20,911 nucleotides of DNA, taken from Silene noctiflora (taxonomy: Eukaryota; Streptophyta; Magnoliopsida; Caryophyllales; Caryophyllaceae). The position numbers were made by a program, and so were the translations under genes. The notes beneath the pieces were generated by a model. That model was not told where the DNA came from and searched no databases. It saw only the letters and a program-made list of their open reading frames with translations. Every line of letters starts with the position of its first letter. Position 1 is the first letter of the stretch. Where the stretch lies: contig VHZZ01023168.1 in the NCBI GenBank assembly GCA_009801015.1, forward strand, positions 6,041-26,951, read 5' to 3'. Shown here in pieces: positions 10,701 through 20,049 of this stretch.

Positions 10701-11119
10701 AGTTAAGTGTATAAATTTCTTTACTTTTTACATCAGTATAACTGTAATACTAAGATCATATTTTATTAAATATATTTACCTTCTTATTGACTTTTCAATT
10801 TATTAAAATTAAAGCCATGTATTTTTTAGACGTACACGTAAAACTAGTTTAGTTTGAGATTGAATCTAATTGGAATGTGTTTGGTTTAATAGGGTTTAAG
10901 GAAACGCAAACAGCATGTTGCGGAAGTGGACGGTTTAATGCAAAGTTTACATGTATGGAAAAAGCTAATTTCACACTTTGTGACGATATACCGTCACATT
11001 TATTTTTTGATCCGGCGCATCCGACTGAGGAAGGTGATCGACAGTTTGCGCTCGAATTTTGGAGTGGTCCACCTAGCCTTGTTGCACCTCGAAACATAAA
11101 GAGTCTGTTCGGAAGGTAA
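7789..11119 (+). CDS. GDSL esterase/lipase, GLIP-type, five exons
   Basis: Exons are 7789-8110, 8319-8440, 8939-9166, 9845-10088 and 10893-11119. All introns are GT-AG and phases match, giving 380 aa. Family features in order: a hydrophobic N-terminus fitting a signal peptide (secreted or cell-wall enzyme); block I FGDSLYDTG with the nucleophile Ser64; TGRFSDGR-like PAGRFSDGRLIPDFIA; block II VNFADAAAG around 131-139; block III GSNDY with Asn190; FQNYGPMGCLP; ACCGSGRF; block V DPAHPTE with catalytic Asp345 and His348; and the GLIP-like tail WSGPPS...NIKSLF. These enzymes hydrolyse acyl esters; the substrate cannot be read from sequence. The first in-frame ATG was chosen. A second ATG at 7828, in the better context aaATGGC, would give 367 aa and a more typical signal peptide. 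Block II has Ala where relatives usually have Gly. Confidence 0.93.
8536..8560. repeat. Pentanucleotide microsatellite in GDSL intron 1-2 region
   Basis: Five units of the gtatc/atatc type occur in intron 2 (8441-8938), flanked on both sides by ataatatcgtat (8529-8540 and 8566-8577), followed by a long T run. Confidence 0.85.
8751..8924. repeat. Direct repeats in GDSL intron 2
   Basis: taataacatgccaacttgta occurs at 8751 and 8864, each followed by gttagagtctttt or a close variant. aattatttgactaacgtaat occurs at 8848 and 8905. The second copies run almost up to the exon 3 acceptor at 8938. Confidence 0.85.
9435..9806. repeat. Tandem repeat of about 117-139 bp, three copies, in GDSL intron 3
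   Basis: Copies begin at 9435, 9552 and 9691 (cttttcaaa..tc.tcattgtc). Each contains a segment of the form gaagacgg...ccctaactccgtcact and then ctatttaactactacct..taacaatcta. The first copy lacks much of the ccctaactccgtcact part. That motif resembles ends of plant DNA transposons, so the array may derive from one. Confidence 0.85.
10089..10892 (+). other. Intron 4 of the GDSL gene
   Basis: An 804-bp intron starting gtatgt and ending tttaatag. It is very AT-rich. A MITE-like start, tactccctccccttcaattt, lies at 10339, but a matching opposite end could not be found. Confidence 0.75.
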
Positions 11120-11550
11120 AGTCATGGACGGTAATTTGGTAAATCAAAATTTTGAAATTATTTTAGTTAAAAGTGTAAATTGGTGATAGATGTCGGAGAA
11201 TGGTTGGTCGTTTGTTTTTTAATTTAAAATTTAAAATTTACAGTTAGTTTTACTGATGGTACATAATTATATTTCATTTATTACACGAGGCATGAGCTCA
11301 TGAATCTCAGATAGTGATAAAATTACACACATTCAATGTAAATTTTCCTTTTTCTAGAAGTGTAATACAATGTTTTTTCGTGATGATTGAATAAATTTGA
11401 GTGATGGAATTGTGTGTAGACATTTCATTTAGATAATTTCATCGATATTCTGTTTGTTCCCACGTAAGAGACTAGCAACAAGTGTCGAAAACCAGAAAAA
11501 TACTTTTAACCGGATTAAAGAGATTCAAGTACAGCTTGTACTCCAGGCCA
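11120..11550 (+). other. 3' flank of the GDSL gene, probable 3'UTR
   Basis: AT-rich sequence after the stop. A candidate polyadenylation signal AATAAA lies at 11390-11395, about 270 bp past the stop codon. No other gene is seen here. Confidence 0.4.
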
Positions 11551-11567
11551 AGTGCGGTTTGGGTCAA

Positions 11568-11613
11568 GTGTCTCGGTCCATTTAGTTTCCGGAAACTAAA
11601 TGAACCGAGACAC
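11568..11613. repeat. 46-bp near-perfect palindrome between convergent genes
   Basis: The arms 11568-11590 and 11591-11613 pair at 22 of 23 positions with no spacer (centre tttcc|ggaaa). Similarity continues outward after a 4-base bulge (gggtcaag against cttaaccc). A transcript from either strand could form a tight hairpin. It may be the core of a foldback element, or act at the 3' ends of the flanking genes. Confidence 0.9.
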
Positions 11614-11699
11614 CAACTTAACCCACATATGAGCCAGATGAGCCATTGTAATCCTAACCAACATGAATTACTTGTCAAGAAATGAGAACTATATAATGC

Positions 11700-12048
11700 T
11701 AAGGTACGCAAAGAGATCGCGATAGAGAAGAAAGTTATGAAAGAGTCATTAACAAAAAGGATATTTCACAAGTTAACTCCTCAACTACGGCTACACCGCA
11801 AACACACTATGTAATTTTCCTCCATCCATGTTTCTCAGCTGATTGGATCACACTCTGAAACACTTGAACTATCCACTGTAAGAGATGTCTTGGTTGCAAT
11901 TCTTAGGACCTCAAAAAAAAAACGAAGTCGTGGTTACCAGCTTTTACCGGTGAACGATTCTCTAAAATTACAGTTAGTTACTGCATAAAATTATCCACAG
12001 TCCCACAGAGATCTTGCAAGAAATTGAACAGAGAAAGATGTTGTAGAT
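11700..12048 (-). other. Probable 3'UTR of CMC4
   Basis: Sequence downstream of the CMC4 stop on the minus strand has no further exon character. It runs towards the palindrome and the 3' end of the GDSL gene. No clear AATAAA was found on the minus strand, so the end is uncertain. Confidence 0.35.
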
Positions 12049-12169
12049 TCAAGTCTTCGGCGTCTTGGGCTTAATCTGTTTCAGAAGACCCGAGAGGGAA
12101 GCACAATGCGTAGATTCATATTTGCACATATCACAGCATTTCTCAAGCTTTTCAATGACATCAAGACAT
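12049..12169 (-). CDS. CMC4: CMC4 exon 2
   Basis: 121 bp, starting with the last base of the split Arg codon and ending in TGA at 12051-12049. It encodes the second CX9C motif and the Cys- and Lys-rich C-terminus. The acceptor gatggtgcag follows a T-rich ttttctcatcat stretch. The copia element begins 112 bp away inside the intron. Confidence 0.85.
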
Positions 12170-15100
12170 CTGCACCATCAATTATGATGAGAAAAATTAG
12201 GATATTTTCGATACAATGAGGCAATGAGCTCAGTGTGCCACAAAGTTTGAAAACATTGAAGCAAAGTACTCCGATAGTCCTTGTTAGCGTAAATATTCGG
12301 TTTATTCACATAAATAGGAAACCGAATATTGTGCCTTGTGTATAGTTGACTAGCATATTTTTAGCCTAGTATTTTTAGGAAGCAGTTAATTTGTTTCCTA
12401 TTTTCTAGATAGCAATACAGTATATATTGTAACTTTTTTGACAGTGAATACACACATACAAAATCCTCTCAAAACCTATTGTTCTCTTTGTTTCTACATG
12501 GTATCAGAAGGTCTCTCGATCCTGTGATACACCATTTTTTTTTTCTTCTCTTCTTATTCGGTTGCTCATGACGAACGATAAGAAGGATATTTCGAGTTCT
12601 CACACTCCCAATCCTATTTATGCTGTGTCGTCTCATGATGGTACGGGGTCTAAAATTACTCATGTAGTACTCCTCGGACCAAATTATGAAGAATGGGCAA
12701 AGGGCTTTCGGGTTGCGTTAGGAGCAAAGAGGAAACTCGGTTTTATTGACGGTACTCTCAAACGACCGTCCGATTCCACGGACTTGGAGGATTGGACGGC
12801 TATCAACTACTTAATCGTCGCGTGGATTTTTAATACTATTGAACCACGCGTACGTTCTTCTATCTCTTACCGTGAAACGGCTTACGAATTATGGGAAGAT
12901 ATTCGTTTGCGTTTTACTGTTGGTAACGAGATTAAAATTTATCAAATCCAGAGTGAGTTGTCGGACTGCAAGCAGAAGTCGGGTGAATCCATTATGGATT
13001 ATTACGGCAGAATGAAGAAATTGTGGGATGATATCAACGATTTCGATGCTTTACCGTCGTGCAATTGCTCTGGATGTCACTGTAATTTGAACTCTACTTT
13101 GCGCAAGAAGAGAGAAGCGGATCAGGTAAGGGGTTTTCTCATGGGTCTTGAATCGTTTTATGCTACGGCTCGTTCCCATATTCTCGGCTCCAAACCCTTA
13201 CCCTCGATTCAATTGGTGTACTCCCGACTTGTGCAAGAGGAAGAGGTACGTTTTTTGACTCAGTCTCGTGACGATGTTGCAACCCCTATGGCTCTTGCTG
13301 TTCGAGATGGTAAACAGGCTGCTCCGTCGAAAGGTGGTCGACCTCGTTATAAGTGTTCCCACTGTTCAAAAGAGGGACACACCGAGAGCCGCTGTTGGGA
13401 TAAACATGGCTACCCCGCTGACCGCGAGCCACGTCGCTCGTCTAGTCGATCCGGGGACGCTTCCAGTGCTGCGAATCCTCAAGCACATGCCGTGGTGGGT
13501 GAGCCTCCGGTTGTTGCTAATATGATTCCCCTTCATGGTAAGAACGCTTTCTCATGGATTATTGACACCGGGGCTTCGACCCATGTTTGTTGTGATGAGC
13601 GTTTGTTTGAATCATGTCATTCAATTCGCCCCATGAATATTGGTCTCCCAAATGGTATGAGTATTGTTGCAAAGAAAGCAGGGACAATACGTATAAATGA
13701 TAAATTAAGCCTCTCTAATGTTTTATTTGTTCCGGCCTTTCATTGTAATTTGCTCTCGGTTTCGCAATTGTTAAAGTCTCGGAATGTCAAAATCCAATTT
13801 ACTAATGTGCAATGTGTGATTCAGGACCTTGCCTCGACGACGATTGGTGTGAGTGAGCTTGTGGACGGACTCTTTTACTTGACTATGGAGGAACCAAATC
13901 GTGTTAATGCTGTGACGGGAAATGCGTGTAGTAGCATGGAACTGTGGCATCAACGCATGGGGCACCCTTCTATTCGAGCAATGGAGTATCTTCCTAATTT
14001 TTCTCGTAATTTTTCCTTTGATGCGTGTGATGTTTGTTTCCGGGCTAAACAAACCCGTACTCCTTTTCCAATAAGTGAAAACAATGCTGCACGTTTGTTT
14101 GATTTGATACATTGTGATGTTTGGGGACCCTATCATCCTAATCGGGCTTGTGATTCCCGTTATTTTTTATCTATTGTTGATGATTTTTCGAGGTGTGTTT
14201 GGGTTTATTTGATGAAAACTAAAGACGAAGTCACTCGTCTCATGCGTGAGTTTTTCGCCCTTATTTCTCGTCAATTTAAATGTTATGTGAAAGTTGTTCG
14301 GAGTGATAATGGAACGGAATTCCGTGGTCTTATACCTTATTTTCGGGAACATGGGATTATCCATCAAACGTCAATGGTTAAAACACCCCAACAAAATGCT
14401 CGGGTAGAACGGAAACATATTCATATTTTAAATGTCGCTCGTGCGTTACGATTTCAAAGTTCTTTACCAATTGATTTTTGGGGAGAATGTATTTTGACGG
14501 CCGCTCATTTGATAAACCGAACTCCCACTCGGCTTTTGAAAAATAAGACTCCTTTTGAACTTCTTTTTAACCAAGAACCGGACTTGAGTTTGATTCGGGT
14601 TTTTGGGTGCTTGTGCTATGCTAAGAATTTACACACCCGTGATAAATTTGACTCTCGCACCCGTCGTTGTGTTTTTGTTGGGTACCCATTTGGCAAAAAG
14701 GGATGGAATTTGTTTGATCTTGAATCCGGGGATTACTTCTCTTCTCGGGACGTAAAATTTATCGAAAACCAATTCCCTTTTGCGACATTATCAGCTACCA
14801 TTGACTTAGAGATTCCCGAGGAAGATTTTTGTGACATTGAGTCGGTTGTCTTGCCACCGGCAGCTGTTGTCGAGGGGGGGTTTGGTGCTGATCCGTATGT
14901 TGGTACTGATCCGTCTGTCACGACGGAATCCGGGGCTGCTATTGATCAGGTCGAAAATGCTACGTCTGAAACTGAAATTGCACCCAACACTGAAAATGAT
15001 GATGCCACTGACAGTGCAGCAACCAGCGTAAATAACGAAACTGTTCCAAATTTTGATGCAAGTATTCCAGAGGCAGAGGTTGAAAATATGGGCCGTGGTC

Positions 15101-18100
15101 AACGTACCAAATTTGCCAATTCTCGCAACAAAGATTACGTGAGTTGGGATAAAATTGATGAAATAATTAACACGACTTTGGTTCCTTCACAACAGTCCAC
15201 CACACCAATTTCCGTCACAGGTACTCCATATCCTATTGCTCATTATGTTAATTGTGATAAATTCTCGTTTGCCCATCAGCACTTTCTTGCGGCTATTTCT
15301 AATGAAACAGAACCGACTTCTTTTAAAGAAGCCATTCGCAATCCAAAATGGAAACAAGCTATGGAGGAAGAAATTGACGCTCTTGAGGCCAACCGTACTT
15401 GGTCCATAGTCGATTTGCCTATTGATAAAAAGGCTATCGGTTCGATGTGGGTGTATAAAATTAAGCGCAAGTCTGATGGAACGATCGAAAGATATAAAGC
15501 GAGGTTGGTTGTTTTTGGAAACCATCAAGAAGAAGGTATCGACTTTGTTGAAACTTTTGCTCCTACAGTCAAAATGGTTACAGTCCGAACATTTCTAGTT
15601 TTGGCAGCAATAAATAATTGGGAGTTGCATCAGATGGATGTCCAAAATGCTTTTCTTCACGGGGACCTTTCCGAGGAGGTTTATATGCGACTTCCTCCCG
15701 GTTTTGGTCATGGGCATCGTGGTAAGGTATGTCGTCTCCATAAGTCATTATATGGGCTCCGTTAATCTCCGAGGTGCTGGTACGCTAAACTTGCTACTGC
15801 TCTATGCTCTTACGGTTTTTCTCATAGCCCTTCCGATCACTCATTGTTTATTTATCGCAACGATGATGTTATTATAAACATTCTTGTTTACGTTGATGAT
15901 TTGGTGATCGCCGGAAACAATAGCGCTGCCATCACTAAATTTAAGGATTATTTGAGCTCTTGTTTTCGTATGAAGGACTTGGGAAAACTCAAGTATTTTT
16001 TGGGCCTTGAAGTTGCTCGAAACTCGAGTGGAATTTTTCTTTGCCAACGAAAATATACACTTGACATTTTAGCTGAGACGGGCCATCTCGGTGCTAAACC
16101 CACTGCCGTTCCTATTGAAGAAAATCACAAACTCGCTCTTTCCTTGCAACCTTTATTTTCGGATCCCTCTAAATATCGTCGGTTGGTGGGAAAATTAATT
16201 TATCTCACGCTTACTCGTCCCGAGCTAAGTTATTCCGTTTATATCTTATCTCAATTCATGAAGTCTCCCTCACAAGCTCATTGGGATGCTTTGCTTCGTG
16301 TACTTCGGTATTTAAAGGGAAATCCAGGTCAAGGTATTATGTTACGGGCTAATGCTTCTTTGACGCTAGAAGCTTATTGTGATGCTGACTATGGCGGATG
16401 TCCCATAACTCGCCGATCATTGACCGCGTATTTTGTCTTCCTTGGGGGGTCGCCAATTTCCTGGAAAACTAAGAAGCAAGCTACTGTATCTCGTTCTTCT
16501 GCTGAGTCAGAATACCGTGCTATGGCTTCCGCTACTTGTGAAATTCTCTGGTTAAAAGGTTTGCTTCGGAGTTTGGGTTTTGAGCATTCCAAGGCTGTCT
16601 TCCTACATTGTGATAGTCAAGCGGCGTTGCATATTTCGAATAATCCCGTCTTTCATGAGCGAACAAAACATATCGAGATCGACTGTCATTTCGTTCGCAA
16701 TGAAATTTTGCGTGGCACTATTTTGCCGTCCTATATCAACACCACCGCTCAGCTCGCTGACATTCTTACCAAAGCTCTTGGGCGTCCTCAGTTTTTGAAT
16801 TTATTGGGCAAGTTGGGCATTTCGAACCTCCATGCTCCAACTTGAGGGGGGGTGTTAGCGTAAATATTCGGTTTATTCACATAAATAGGAAACCGAATAT
16901 TGTGCCTTGTGTATAGTTGACTAGCATATTTTTAGCCTAGTATTTTTAGGAAGCAGTTAATTTGTTTCCTATTTTCTAGATAGCAATACAGTATATATTG
17001 TAACTTTTTTGACAGTGAATACACACATACAAAATCCTCTCAAAACCTATTGTTCTCTTTGTTTCTACAGTCCTATTGAGCCATTTGACAAGATGTTAAA
17101 TATAACCAAAAAAATGACTGAATGCCCCATTGACATAAACTGACAACACCACTTTCCCCCTGTTTGAGCCACATCAGCATGTGCATTAACGAGAAGTCGA
17201 ATAAAACTATAACTTAACTAGGGGTAAGGTGGGAAGGTCACTATTTTGTTTTACTGAATTAAGAAATGGGCAATTGTTTTGGGATGAACGAAAAAGGAAG
17301 TAAGGATAATAAAAATGGGAGCAAGAGAATAACATATTAAGACCAAAAGGCATAGTACACTGTACAATGGGCGAGATATCATCGGACCAAGCCGACAAAC
17401 AACACATAAATACACCAATACACGAGTAAATGTGACATACATTAATAACTGAAATGATTACCAGACATCAATGATATAAAACTGGGGAAAAGAAACAACT
17501 GCTTGAGAAGGGGACAGGCCGGACAGCATATAAAGGGTCAATTTAAGCCAATGACCAGCTGAACATCTTAACACGATGGCAAGGTACCCACAAGTATGTC
17601 TCCAAAACCAAAAGAAAAATTAAAGAGTAGTAGCGTCTGGTTCCAGACATTATTATTCAGTACTCAATAACAAACTACAATATGCAAGAGTGCAAGACAC
17701 ACGTTTAATTCTTAATTCTTTCCTCATAGTCTTCCACAACGAGGCAGTAGCCAACAAACATCAATCAACCAACATTGGTGAGATATATTAAGCAAGAATG
17801 ATCATAATTAATGCGCAGCACATTCAGTTGGATACTTGGATAATAGCGTCTGAAGTTTATTAGTCAACATTTAGTTGAAGTGTTGAACCTGCATCAATTC
17901 TTAAAAAATGGAGTACAATATTGAAGATTTGAAGCCACTGAAAATGTTGGCTAAGTAAAGTCGTTGGAATCGGGACTTGGGTTGAAATCCCATAAAAAAT
18001 CAGCATTAGAACCACCTTCGTTTCTAACTCCCTTTACAGCACAAGACATAAAATGTTGTATCCACTAAATAACCTACCTATACTATCAGCTAGTAGCTAG

Positions 18101-19368
18101 AACCCGCCAATCTGATTTCAGAAGCTTAGCTTTTTGGATGATCAGGGGCTTCAGGGCGGCGTAGGGTCTGTCTGTGATTGACTATTCGATGTGGTGTTGG
18201 TGTTGGGGGTCGTTGTGAGCGAGGTGAGGGGTGGTCATAATAAAGGTTGTGAGGGGATTTGGGCGGGGGGGTTGAAAGGGTGGGGTAAGCTTAGTGGCAT
18301 TAGTGATGGGGCCGGGATGCGGTAAGCTTGGTGGCGTTAGTGATGGGGTCGGGATGGGGTCAGGTGGCGGATGAGGGTGAAGACCGGAGTGGTTGGGGGG
18401 TTTTGGAAGTAGACGAAGGGAAGGGGAGGTACAGGGGTGGGGCTGAGTCGGGGAAGGTGGTAATTGGGGTGGGAGTGGTAGTGGCAGATTTTCAGAGGGT
18501 AGGGGTCGGTGGCAGTGGAGTGGTGGACTGGGGGGTAACAGTCATGCACCTCCTGTTAAGTATTACCCATTGACCTGCAAAGGGGAATAATAATTGCCCA
18601 CCAGGCCACCATCCCTCCATGGGGATCCATATATCCTTCACCGCCATCATTTTCTCCTTTCGTCCATCATTTCGAGATTAATTACCCCATAACAATTACT
18701 CAAGAGTCAAGATAGAGGGAATAGTATCCCCTAACGCTACTCCACAACACAAACAATTGCATAAACTAGCTAGGAAGATATAGAATTTATAGAATCACAT
18801 TTGTATGAAATCACAACCAAATATGTTGTCTCAGGCTTTAACTATAGACACCCATTCAACTACTCCCTCCATCCCGATCATTTGTTTACCTATCCCATTG
18901 TAGGGCGTCTCCTTCATTTGTTTACCTTTCTAAATTCGAAATATTTTCTATGGGTAACTAGATTCTCCACGGGCATATTTGTCCACTTGTCTATCAATAA
19001 CAATATCCAAAAATGGTCCTCTCCATCCTCCTAGTCTTTGTGTCAAAACCAAATGTAAACAAATGACGAAGGCGGATGGAGTACTTAATTGGTCAAGCAA
19101 TATATCATAAAGATTTGATTTTTTTTTTGTAAAAGTATTAACATCACAAGCAACGATTGAAAAACCCAATTAGAAATAATCAAGAAATCAGGAAGAATAC
19201 TCATGAACATGATCATTCAAATCTTCCAAGGAGCAGCAATTAAACAGAAAACAAATAGAAGAAAGGAGAAAAGAAATAAAACCGTTGAGAATCGAAGTTG
19301 TTCTTGGAGAGACAGGATTGAATGTCACAGGCGTGTTTCTTGCATGGTTCTTTGCTTGGCTGAGGCAT
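12049..19368 (-). CDS. CMC4: CMC4-like twin Cx9C mitochondrial protein, two exons across a 7.1-kb intron
   Basis: Exon 1 is 19368-19283 and exon 2 is 12169-12049 on the minus strand. Splicing CG|gttttatt...gatggtgcag|A makes an Arg codon and a 68-aa protein beginning MPQPSKEPCKKHACDIQSCL. It has two CX9C motifs: CKKHACDIQSC (residues 9-19) and CLDVIEKLEKC (30-40). The length, the MPQ start, the inner Cys of the first motif and the CC after the second match the CMC4 (Cx9C motif-containing protein 4) family. These are small disulfide-bonded helical hairpins imported into the mitochondrial intermembrane space by the Mia40 route. The plant version carries a Cys-rich, Lys-rich C-terminus (DMCKYESTHCAS...PKTPKT). 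The intron contains a copia element, a G-rich repeat tract and a Stowaway MITE. The donor GTTTTA is weak. Joining the two exons is inferred from phase and family match, not from a transcript. Confidence 0.85.
12282..12498 (+). repeat. Left LTR
   Basis: 217 bp, TG...CA. It contains a 12-bp inverted repeat (aatattcggttt at 12292-12303, aaaccgaatatt at 12319-12330) and a TATATAT promoter candidate at about 12419-12426. I found no difference from the right LTR. Confidence 0.97.
12499..12508 (+). other. Primer-binding site for initiator tRNA-Met
   Basis: TGGTATCAGA follows the LTR without a spacer and is the standard complement of the 3' end of initiator tRNA-Met used by plant copia elements. The match breaks after ten bases. 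Confidence 0.9.
12568..16845 (+). pseudogene. Copia gag-pol polyprotein with one in-frame stop
   Basis: A single frame of 1,426 codons from ATG 12568 to TGA 16843-16845, broken only by TAA at 15763-15765 (codon 1066). The open frame extends a little upstream through TTG, but 12568 is the first ATG. Order of domains: N-terminal copia-type gag (about 20-200); CCHC zinc knuckle C263-C266-H271-C276; protease DTGAS at 333-337; GAG-pre-integrase zinc region from about 459; integrase core with Asp517, Asp580 and Glu614; reverse transcriptase from about 925, with YVDD at 1108-1111; RNase H with DAD at 1272-1274. The stop falls in the reverse transcriptase, where relatives have a glutamine, and is consistent with a single C-to-T change. 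It removes the YVDD and RNase H part from the main product. Residue 611 is Ala where the family usually has Gly. Confidence 0.93.
15763..15765 (+). other. Premature TAA in the reverse transcriptase region
   Basis: The frame stays open for 1,065 codons before and 359 codons after this stop. Both halves are in the same frame with no indel between them, so this is a point nonsense change rather than a frameshift or a normal gag/pol boundary. Confidence 0.9.
16844..16852 (+). other. Polypurine tract
   Basis: gaggggggg lies directly before the right LTR and overlaps the last two bases of the polyprotein stop codon. It would prime plus-strand DNA synthesis. Confidence 0.9.
16853..17069 (+). repeat. 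Right LTR
   Basis: 217 bp, matching the left LTR at every base that I compared, followed by the target-duplication copy gtcct. Confidence 0.97.
17075..18150 (-). other. CMC4 intron sequence beyond the copia element
   Basis: No exon-like frame on either strand with credible protein character, and no terminal repeats that I could pair. Short open frames on the minus strand at 17207-17442 are rich in Leu, Cys, Phe and Pro and look like T-rich intron sequence. Confidence 0.5.
18160..18545. repeat. G-rich minisatellite-like tract
   Basis: Strong G over C bias on the plus strand with many ggtgggg-like words. It contains a 37-bp tandem duplication (18284-18320 and 18321-18357, beginning ggtaagctt). 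Four G runs at 18261-18285 fit a canonical G-quadruplex pattern. Open frames on both strands here come from the biased composition. Confidence 0.8.
18546..18860. other. Intronic DNA, nothing recognised
   Basis: Holds a moderately GC-rich block, ttacccattgacctgcaaag and onward, that may be repeat-derived, but no paired ends or coding sequence were found. Confidence 0.35.
18863..19081. mobile_element. Stowaway MITE
   Basis: 219 bp. The left end ctccctccatcccgatcatt tgtttacc and the right end, on the minus strand ctccatccgccttcgtcatt tgtttaca, form good terminal inverted repeats of the Stowaway consensus. TA target duplications lie at 18861-18862 and 19082-19083. Non-coding, and inside the CMC4 intron about 200 bp after exon 1. 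Confidence 0.93.
19283..19368 (-). CDS. CMC4: CMC4 exon 1
   Basis: 86 bp from the ATG to the donor, encoding 28 residues plus two bases of an Arg codon. It holds the first CX9C motif. The next bases on the minus strand are T-rich, as expected of a plant intron. No other ATG lies between the likely transcription start and this one. Confidence 0.85.
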
Positions 19369-19480
19369 CACGTCTCTCCCTGTATTCAACTTTGTGTACC
19401 TCTCTCTTTCTTAGTTGCTGTGTACAAATTTAGTTTAATGCATCAAAAATGAAAAATCAATGGGTATTCTCAAATTTTTC

Positions 19481-19490
19481 AATTTTATAT
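19481..19490 (-). promoter_or_regulatory. Candidate TATA box of CMC4
   Basis: Read on the minus strand this is ATATAAAATT, about 115 bp upstream of the ATG. Transcription would begin near 19455, giving a leader of about 85 bases that contains GA-rich runs (aagaaagagagagg) and no earlier ATG. Confidence 0.45.
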
Positions 19491-19559
19491 GTGATACCAC
19501 CTTTTTTATATTTTATATTGTACCCAAAATTTCTTACTTATTTCTCTATCATGATCTCA

Positions 19560-19985
19560 TTTAACTCTCGATTAACTTTATCACTATCAAACAACCGTAT
19601 TTTGACTCGTTAATGTTCTATCACCATTTTATATGAAAAGCATAACAAAGGACTTTTCATAAGCACAAATTACTATAAAAAACCTCAATCATGGTTCATG
19701 AAATGATAATGGAGATTTGATGAATTTTTAGTTAGATTCGTATACTATTTGGTGGGTTAATGGGTAATTTGACGAATTAATAAGTAAATGAGTATGTTAT
19801 CGAGTTGTTGGAATGATAAATAAACGATTAAATAGATCAATTAAGAAACTAACATATCAAAGACAATAAATAAGGTCATGGTATAGACTAATGTATAAAG
19901 TTTAAGGGTACACTATAAAATTTCCAAAATGTAGGGGTACATTGTAGAAAACCGAAAAACTCAAGGGTACACCGTAGAATACCCC
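19560..19985. repeat. Dispersed repeat related to one in the MORF-like gene intron
   Basis: Shares an ordered series of words with about 950-1330: cactcattaac/gactcgttaat, cacaaattac, catgaaatgataatgg, ggtgggttaa.gggtaa and runs of aagggtacac. The right part has three near-tandem units of the form (a)gggtacac.gtagaa. No coding sequence was seen. Confidence 0.55.
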
Positions 19986-20049
19986 AAAATCAATTAGAAG
20001 GGGGAATATATTAGAAGTACGGTGAATTTTCGTTTGACTTTTCGCATTT

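Larger units (their letters stand above)
12282..17069 (+). mobile_element. Ty1/copia LTR retrotransposon, 4,788 bp, structurally complete
   Basis: Two 217-bp LTRs (TGTTAG...CTACA) flank one gag-pol frame. The 5-bp target duplication GTCCT lies at 12277-12281 and 17070-17074. A primer-binding site follows the left LTR and a G-rich polypurine tract precedes the right LTR. Domain order is gag, protease, integrase, reverse transcriptase, RNase H, which is diagnostic of copia. The element sits in the CMC4 intron in the opposite orientation to that gene. The LTRs look identical base for base, so the insertion is recent, yet the frame carries one stop codon. Confidence 0.97.

Noticed and set aside
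11472-11711. Overlapping open frames on both strands around the palindrome.
   Set aside because: The palindrome makes both strands similar, so mirrored frames are expected; neither protein resembles anything known to me.
12178-12281. The frame of the Cys-rich minus-strand exon seems to continue upstream through a TGA, like a pseudogene interrupted by the retrotransposon.
   Set aside because: The stretch upstream of 12170 is intron: a good acceptor sits at 12171-12170, and the residues immediately before Cys-Leu-Asp-Val come from exon 1 at 19.3 kb, which completes the known CMC4 pattern in phase.
13268-15528. Several open frames of 60-120 codons on both strands within the copia element.
   Set aside because: They overlap the gag-pol frame in other frames and have no domain motifs; they are shadows of the real coding sequence.
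18328-18573. Gly/Val-rich and Pro/His-rich open frames on opposite strands.
   Set aside because: Both come from the biased G-rich composition of a tandem-repeat tract, and there is no splice or start context.
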